Assembly: GCA_017624715.1 (NCBI GenBank)
Contig: JAGAMN010000029.1
Span: 1 to 46,147, forward strand
Origin: Oscillospiraceae bacterium
GTDB lineage: Bacteria; Bacillota; Clostridia; Oscillospirales; Oscillospiraceae
Direction of reading: 5' to 3'
Length of the DNA: 46,147 nucleotides
The position numbers were made by a program, and so were the translations under genes. The notes under the pieces are model-generated. The model saw only the letters and a list, made by a program, of their open reading frames with translations. It was not told the DNA's origin and searched no databases. This document shows positions 42,532 through 46,147 of this stretch, one piece after another (position 1 is the first letter of the stretch; every line of letters begins with the position of its first letter).

Positions 42532-43106
42532 ACCAACAAGATGTGATCCAGTTCTTTGACCGCCTTGCCCCCCAGTGGGATGCGGACATGATCCGCAGCG
42601 ATGCCATCATCGCCAGCATTTTGGACACCGCCGGTGTCACGGCCGGCAAGGATATTTTGGATGTGGCCTGCGGCACAGGTGTGCTGTTCCCGGATTACCT
42701 TGCCCGAAACGTGGCTTCCGTCACTGCCGTGGACATCTCTCCGGAGATGGCAAAGATCGCCGCCCAGAAATTTCCCGGCCAGGTGGATGTGGTCTGCGCC
42801 GATGTGCAGAAGGTGGATTTTGGCCGCCAGTTTGACTGCATCGTGATCTACAATGCTTTTCCCCATTTCCCTGACCCAGCCGGGCTGATTACCACCCTGT
42901 CTTCCATGCTGAAACCCGGTGGTACGTTGACTGTGGCCCACGGCATGAGCCGGGCTGCCATTGACCACCACCACGAGGGCAGCGCCAGCAAAGTCAGTGT
43001 GGGGCTGATGCACGAGGATGCACTGGCAGAGCTGTTTTCTCAGCATCTGACCATCACCGCAAAAATTTCCAACGACCATATGTACCAGGTCACCGGACAA
43101 AAATAA
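42528..43106 (+). CDS. Class I SAM-dependent methyltransferase
   Basis: This 192-residue protein has the SAM motif ILDVACGTGVLFPD (residues about 43-56), SVTAVDISPEMAKIA and the LKPGGTLTVAHG strand. It resembles small UbiE/MenG-like or cobalamin-type methyltransferases, but no substrate motif stands out. Its ATG overlaps the ECF gene stop, with AAAGGAG upstream. Coupling to a vitamin-transporter subunit suggests it may act on the imported compound or a related cofactor (inference). Confidence 0.85.
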   Translation: MNQQDVIQFFDRLAPQWDADMIRSDAIIASILDTAGVTAGKDILDVACGTGVLFPDYLARNVASVTAVDISPEMAKIAAQKFPGQVDVVCADVQKVDFGRQFDCIVIYNAFPHFPDPAGLITTLSSMLKPGGTLTVAHGMSRAAIDHHHEGSASKVSVGLMHEDALAELFSQHLTITAKISNDHMYQVTGQK

Positions 43107-43110
43107 CCAA

Positions 43111-43135
43111 GCAAGGGTGCTTTTCGCACCCTTGC
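43111..43135 (+). terminator. Terminator of the ECF-methyltransferase operon
   Basis: A 10-bp perfect stem (GCAAGGGTGC / GCACCCTTGC) with a 5-nt loop, followed by ATTTTTG, 4 bases after the stop codon. Confidence 0.92.
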
Positions 43136-43143
43136 ATTTTTGC

Positions 43144-43240
43144 TGTCATTGCGAGCCAGTGCGCACACTGGCGTGGCAATCCCCCGGTTAGGAGAAATAT
43201 GTTGGAAGATTGCCACGTCGCTTCGCTCCTCGCAATGACA
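43144..43240. repeat. 97-bp MITE-like palindromic repeat
   Basis: Outer arms TGTCATTGCGAG (43144-43155) and CTCGCAATGACA (43229-43240) are perfect inverted repeats. Inner arms GTGGCAATC (43172-43180) and GATTGCCAC (43208-43216) also pair. The sequence pattern, with TCGCTTCGCTCCTCGCAATG at one end, matches a non-coding palindromic repeat family I recall from gut Clostridia. It lies between a terminator and the yabP promoter. Confidence 0.75.
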
Positions 43241-43249
43241 TGATTCTAA

Positions 43250-43278
43250 TCATATTCTCCTGGCCCTGCGCATACCCT
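43250..43278 (+). promoter_or_regulatory. yabP: Sigma-E-like sporulation promoter for yabP-yabQ
   Basis: TCATATT (43250-43256), a 14-bp spacer and CATACCCT (43271-43278) match the mother-cell sigma-E consensus (-35 with ATATT, -10 CATACA-T). The expected leader is only about 13 nt, with the ribosome binding site GAGGAGG near its start. Confidence 0.65.
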
Positions 43279-43297
43279 TTTGCGAGGAGGGATGGAC

Positions 43298-43567
43298 ATG
43301 ACCGATCCTATGACACTGCCCCACCGCTTGACCTTAAACGAACGCCACCAACTGACCATGACCGGTGTTACCGAAGTGGTCAGCTTTGACGATGCCGCCG
43401 TGGTGCTGCGTACCGAACTGGGCACGCTTTCCGTCCACGGTCAGCAGCTGCAGCTGAAGACCCTTTCTGTGGACGGCGGTCAGATCGCCGTGGAGGGCAG
43501 CGTATCGGCACTGATCTATGAAGAACCCCGGCATAAAGGCAGCCTGCTGAGCAGGCTTTTCGGATGA
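43298..43567 (+). CDS. yabP: Sporulation protein YabP
   Basis: This 89-residue protein has the YabP pattern: HRLTLNERHQLTMTGVTEVV, SFDDAAVVLRTELGTLSVHG and ALIYEE, ending in LFG. In B. subtilis yabP is expressed in the mother cell under sigma-E and is needed for normal sporulation. The ATG at 43298 is preferred because GGAGG lies 7 bases upstream; ATG 43292 is too close to that site. It overlaps yabQ by four bases (ATGA). The yabP-yabQ-divIC-yabR order matches B. subtilis. Confidence 0.93.
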   Translation: MTDPMTLPHRLTLNERHQLTMTGVTEVVSFDDAAVVLRTELGTLSVHGQQLQLKTLSVDGGQIAVEGSVSALIYEEPRHKGSLLSRLFG

Positions 43568-44121
43568 TCACCCCGGCGGAAGCCGCCGGGCGGCTGGGAA
43601 TCAGCTGCCTGCTGGGACTGCTTCTTGGGCTCATTTACGACTTTTTTCTTGCCTTCCGACATCGGAATGTGGGTGACCTTTTCTTTATTCTAGCCACATT
43701 TTGGGTATGGCTGTTTTTGGGTTTTTTTGTATGTCAGGGCGATCTGCGACCGGGCTATTGGACAGGCCTGCCCATCGGCTGGATCGGCTGGCGATTGACT
43801 TTCAGCCGGCTGACCAGGCCGTTTTTTGCCGGATTTTGGAAGATCCTAACCTGGCCATGGGAAATAATTAAAAAATTTTTGCGAAAAGGGTGGATTTTTC
43901 TAAAAAATCTATTGGCATCTTGTAAAAAATCGGGTACAATAGGTAAGATAAAAAAGTCCCCGGAGAAAGGAGCCCGCCATGGCAAGGTTCAAAAATCCTC
44001 TGCGCCACATCAAGCTGGTCTACAAGCGCAGCAGCAACGTCACAAAAATCGTGGTTCTGTGCGCTATCGTCATCTGCACAGCGGCTCTGCTGATCCTGGG
44101 CGGCGCCATCCGGGACGCTGA
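43564..44121 (+). CDS. yabQ: Spore cortex protein YabQ
   Basis: This 185-residue protein has four or so membrane segments near the start (LGISCLLGLLLGLIYDFFLA and ILATFWVWLFLGFFV), as in YabQ, and a basic C-terminal region. YabQ is a membrane protein of the developing spore needed for cortex formation. The last 48 codons overlap the start of divIC in another frame by 143 bp. The tail after about residue 138 (HGKVQKSSAPHQ) is unlike normal YabQ and is a consequence of that overlap. A lost stop codon or a frameshift near the end is possible. Confidence 0.87.
   Translation: MITPAEAAGRLGISCLLGLLLGLIYDFFLAFRHRNVGDLFFILATFWVWLFLGFFVCQGDLRPGYWTGLPIGWIGWRLTFSRLTRPFFAGFWKILTWPWEIIKKFLRKGWIFLKNLLASCKKSGTIGKIKKSPEKGARHGKVQKSSAPHQAGLQAQQQRHKNRGSVRYRHLHSGSADPGRRHPGR
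43912..43940 (+). promoter_or_regulatory. divIC: Sigma-A promoter for divIC inside yabQ
   Basis: TTGGCA (43912-43917), a 17-bp spacer and TACAAT (43935-43940), 38 bp before the divIC start codon. It would allow division genes to be made in growing cells while yabP-yabQ stays sporulation-specific. Confidence 0.75.
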
Positions 44122-44287
44122 GGCACGCACCGATGCCCTTAAGGCACAAGCCTCCCGGCTGGAGCAGGAAAACAACCGGCTGTCCGCTTTGATCGACAGC
44201 CTGGGCACCGTTGCCGGCATCGAGCAGATCGCCCGGGAAGAGCTGGGCTTAGTAGATCCGGACAGCGTCATCATTGACCCGTCCTAA
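43979..44287 (+). CDS. divIC: Septum formation initiator DivIC/FtsB family
   Basis: This 102-residue protein has a basic cytoplasmic N-terminus, one membrane segment (VVLCAIVICTAALLILGGAI, about 25-44) and an extracellular coiled coil (KAQASRLEQENNRLSALIDS). The family tail IAREELGLVDPDSVII follows. It joins DivIB/FtsQ and FtsL to trigger septal wall synthesis. AAAGGAG lies 6 bases before the ATG at 43979. It overlaps the end of yabQ. In B. subtilis divIC has the same position. Confidence 0.9.
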   Translation: MARFKNPLRHIKLVYKRSSNVTKIVVLCAIVICTAALLILGGAIRDAEARTDALKAQASRLEQENNRLSALIDSLGTVAGIEQIAREELGLVDPDSVIIDPS

Positions 44288-44326
44288 CGAAACGCAATTT
44301 ATTATTTGGAGGAAGCAAAGCAAACT

Positions 44327-44782
44327 ATGGAGTTAACCGTCGGAGCCATCTTAGAGGGTAAAGTCAAATCCATCACCAATTTCGGCGCATTCATCGCCCT
44401 GCCGGAGAATAAAACCGGTATGGTACATATTTCCGAAGTTGCCAACGCCTATGTCAGCGACATCCGCCAGCACCTGACCGAAGGTCAGGATGTGAAGGTT
44501 GTGGTCATCGGCAACGAAAACGGCAAGCTGAACCTGTCCATAAAGCGGCTGGAAGCAAAGCCTGTCCGGGAAGCAGCTGCTCCCCGGGGTGGTTTCCGCA
44601 GCGCACCGGCTCAGAATGCACAGCCCCGGCCTGCCCGCAGCGCACCTACCCCGCCCCCTGCACCCAAGACTGCCGACCAGCTTTTTGAAGAGAAGCTGAA
44701 GGCTTTTATGTCCGAATCCGACAGCAAAATTTCCTCCATTCGGCAGTATAGCGACCACCGCACCAAGAGCCGCAAAAGATAA
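44327..44782 (+). CDS. yabR: S1-domain RNA-binding protein (YabR-like)
   Basis: This 151-residue protein has an N-terminal S1 OB-fold (VGAILEGKVKSITNFGAFIA and KTGMVHISEVANAYVSDIRQ). A disordered Pro/Ala/Arg linker and a short helical, basic C-terminus (YSDHRTKSRKR) follow. It should bind RNA or the ribosome. In B. subtilis yabR follows divIC, as here. GGAGG lies about 14 bases before ATG 44327, a long spacing, but the ATG begins the conserved domain. It ends at a strong terminator. Confidence 0.9.
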   Translation: MELTVGAILEGKVKSITNFGAFIALPENKTGMVHISEVANAYVSDIRQHLTEGQDVKVVVIGNENGKLNLSIKRLEAKPVREAAAPRGGFRSAPAQNAQPRPARSAPTPPPAPKTADQLFEEKLKAFMSESDSKISSIRQYSDHRTKSRKR

Positions 44783-44790
44783 TCCATCCG

Positions 44791-44814
44791 AAAAGGCTGC
44801 CGTGGCAGCCTTTT
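44791..44814 (+). terminator. Terminator of the yab-divIC operon
   Basis: A 10-bp stem (AAAAGGCTGC / GCAGCCTTTT) with a 4-nt loop runs into TTTTTT, a few bases after the yabR stop. Confidence 0.92.
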
Positions 44815-44828
44815 TTACGAGGTGTACT

Positions 44829-45527
44829 ATGTCAACAATTGTCATTACCGGCGGCAGCCGGGGTATCGGCGCAGCCGCCGTGGAACTGTTTGCCCAGCAA
44901 GGCCACCGGGTATACTTTCTGTATGAAAAAAACCATGTCGCTGCCCAGGCGGTTGTGGCCAAGACCGGTGCCACCGCCATTTGCTGTGATGTAGCCGACG
45001 GCAAGGCCGTTCAGGCCGCCTTTCAGCAGATTCCTGATGTGGATGTGCTGATTTTAAACGCCGGCATCTGTCATTACGGCCTGATGCAAGATGTGGCAGA
45101 AGCCACCTGGGATCGGCTGTTCGATGTGAACGTCAAGGGCATATACCATTGCGTCAACGCTGCCATGCCTGCATTTTTACAAAAGCAAAAGGGCTGCATC
45201 ATCACCGTCAGTTCTATGTGGGGACAAGTGGGCGCATCCTGCGAAGCCGCCTATTCCGCCACCAAGGGTGCGGTCATTGCCCTATCCAAGGCCCTGGCCC
45301 AGGAGTTGGGGCCCAGTGGCATCCGGGTCAACTGCATTGCCCCCGGTGTCATCGAAACGGACATGTGCGCCAATGTTTCCGCCGAAACCATGTCCGAGCT
45401 GGCAGAACAGTCCTGCGTAGGCAGAAACGGCACGCCTATGGATGTAGCCCAGGCCATGGCTTACCTGATTGATGCCGAATTTGTCACCGGCCAGGTGATT
45501 GCCGTCAATGGCGGACTGGTACTGTAA
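44829..45527 (+). CDS. Short-chain dehydrogenase/reductase (FabG-like)
   Basis: This 232-residue protein is a classical SDR: TGGSRGIG (cofactor loop), LNAGICHYG, the catalytic Ser in TVSSMWGQVG, and Tyr/Lys in AAYSATKGAV. IRVNCIAPGVIETDM is also typical, and the Arg in the N-terminal loop suits NADPH. FabG (3-oxoacyl-ACP reductase) is the closest family in form, but a lone FabG-like gene away from fatty-acid genes may have another substrate. GAGG lies 6 bases before the ATG at 44829. rpiB follows 16 bp later. Confidence 0.88.
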   Translation: MSTIVITGGSRGIGAAAVELFAQQGHRVYFLYEKNHVAAQAVVAKTGATAICCDVADGKAVQAAFQQIPDVDVLILNAGICHYGLMQDVAEATWDRLFDVNVKGIYHCVNAAMPAFLQKQKGCIITVSSMWGQVGASCEAAYSATKGAVIALSKALAQELGPSGIRVNCIAPGVIETDMCANVSAETMSELAEQSCVGRNGTPMDVAQAMAYLIDAEFVTGQVIAVNGGLVL

Positions 45528-45543
45528 GAGAAAGGAAAACACT

Positions 45544-45984
45544 ATGAAGATTTCTGTTGGTTGTGACCACGGCGCTTTTGAACTGAAGAACAAGCTTGTT
45601 CAGCATCTGATTCAACAGGGGCACGAAGTAACCGATTTTGGCACCCATACCCCGGATTCCTGCGATTATCCCGATTTTGCCGCTGCTGCGGCTGAAGCTG
45701 TTGCCGACGGCCGTTGCGACCGGGGTATCGTGCTGTGCACCACCGGCATTGGCGTGTCCATTGCCGCCAACAAGGTTAAGGGCATTCGCTGCGCGCTGCT
45801 GTCCGACACCAAAAGCGCACAGCTGACCAGAGAGCACAACGACACCAATATGATGGCTCTGGGTGCCGGTATCGTGGACGAAAAGCTTGCGCTGGAGATC
45901 GTGGATATTTGGCTGAATACCATGTTTTCCAATTCTCCCCGCCACGTCCGCCGTATTGAAAAGGTCATGGCTCTGGAAAAGTAA
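45544..45984 (+). CDS. rpiB: Ribose-5-phosphate isomerase B
   Basis: This 146-residue protein has the RpiB/LacA/LacB form: MKISVGCDHGAFELK, TDFGTHTPDSCDYPDFA and the catalytic Cys in VLCTTGIGVSIAANK. TREHNDTNMMALG carries the ring-opening His. It interconverts ribose-5-phosphate and ribulose-5-phosphate in the pentose phosphate pathway. AAAGGA lies 7 bases before the ATG. It is probably in one operon with the SDR gene. An allose-6-phosphate isomerase role is possible. Confidence 0.95.
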   Translation: MKISVGCDHGAFELKNKLVQHLIQQGHEVTDFGTHTPDSCDYPDFAAAAAEAVADGRCDRGIVLCTTGIGVSIAANKVKGIRCALLSDTKSAQLTREHNDTNMMALGAGIVDEKLALEIVDIWLNTMFSNSPRHVRRIEKVMALEK

Positions 45985-45994
45985 AAAATCACCC

Positions 45995-46011
45995 CACCTC
46001 AAAGCGAGGTG
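45995..46011 (+). terminator. Hairpin after rpiB
   Basis: A 6-bp stem (CACCTC / GAGGTG) with a 5-nt loop, just after the stop codon. It is short, and the U tract seems to be cut by the insertion sequence that begins about 5 bases later. Confidence 0.55.
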
Positions 46012-46015
46012 CATT

Positions 46016-46147
46016 TGTCAAGCAAAAGTAGACACTAAAAAACCCCATAATATTAGAAGCCCAGTTCGGTCTTGTACTGAACTGGGCTTTTATAGCCCAG
46101 AGCGGCCGCAGGCCGCCTGTTATTAAAGTAATATACATACTCGTCCA
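46016..46147 (-). mobile_element. 3' end of an IS3-family insertion sequence (continues beyond window)
   Basis: The segment begins TGTCAAGCAAAAGTAGACAC, a plausible terminal inverted repeat starting with TG as in IS3-family elements. It then holds the end of a transposase gene on the minus strand. The other end, the second inverted repeat and the target duplication lie outside the window. Confidence 0.7.
46053..46147 (-). CDS. IS3-family transposase, C-terminal fragment
   Basis: Thirty-one codons before the stop at 46053 encode a tail containing DEYVYYFNNRRPAAALGYKS and PVQYKTELGF. This is the end of the DDE integrase domain of IS3/IS150-type OrfB (YNN.RP...L...SP..Y). The rest of the gene lies beyond the right edge, so its integrity is unknown. 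Confidence 0.85.
   Translation of the reverse strand, partial: DEYVYYFNNRRPAAALGYKSPVQYKTELGF

Overview
This window comes from a spore-forming, Gram-positive-type member of the Clostridia, most likely a gut Oscillospirales or related lineage. The evidence is a yabP-yabQ-divIC-yabR sporulation/division cluster with a sigma-E-like promoter, class B sortase and LytR-CpsA-Psr machinery, many lipoproteins, a Clostridia-style maltodextrin ABC system, and AGGAGG-type ribosome binding sites throughout. The lineage call is inferred from gene content. No rRNA or tRNA gene, CRISPR array or replication origin was seen.

Positions 1-22116 form a surface and exopolysaccharide (EPS) region, all on the minus strand. 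At the left edge is a very large secreted repeat protein whose C-terminus lies outside the window. Next is a 1666-residue secreted phosphodiester glycosidase with Pro-rich, tandem YYY-type repeats. The EPS/capsule locus follows and, read in the direction of transcription, encodes: an initiating phosphoglycosyl transferase, a GT2, a LicD-family phosphotransferase, a lipoprotein tyrosine phosphatase, a fused Wzz/BY-kinase, a sortase-type anchored protein, an LCP ligase, a small anchored unknown, a GT2, a GT4, a Wzy-like polymerase and a Wzx-like flippase. Internal sigma-A-type promoters at 16542-16570 and 14559-14587 and hairpins at 14614-14645 and 9106-9132 divide it into at least three units.

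Positions 22270-32061, also minus strand, form a starch/glycogen-oligosaccharide utilisation locus. malE has a structured leader and is followed by a strong intercistronic hairpin, then malF and malG. A GH13 amylase lipoprotein, a TraX-family membrane protein, a GH133 debranching enzyme and a GH13 alpha-1,6-type glucosidase follow. The expected logic is surface cleavage by the amylase lipoprotein, uptake by MalEFG (no ATPase gene is present here), and intracellular debranching and hydrolysis.

Positions 32440-46147 hold shorter, mostly housekeeping units on both strands. They are a MoxR ATPase with a VWA partner, a Na/Pi-PhoU transporter, gdhA, the tldD-tldE protease pair, a class B sortase, an ECF S component with a methyltransferase, yabP-yabQ-divIC-yabR, a short-chain dehydrogenase and rpiB. 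The right edge is the 3' end of an IS3-family insertion sequence. A 97-bp MITE-like palindromic repeat lies just upstream of yabP.
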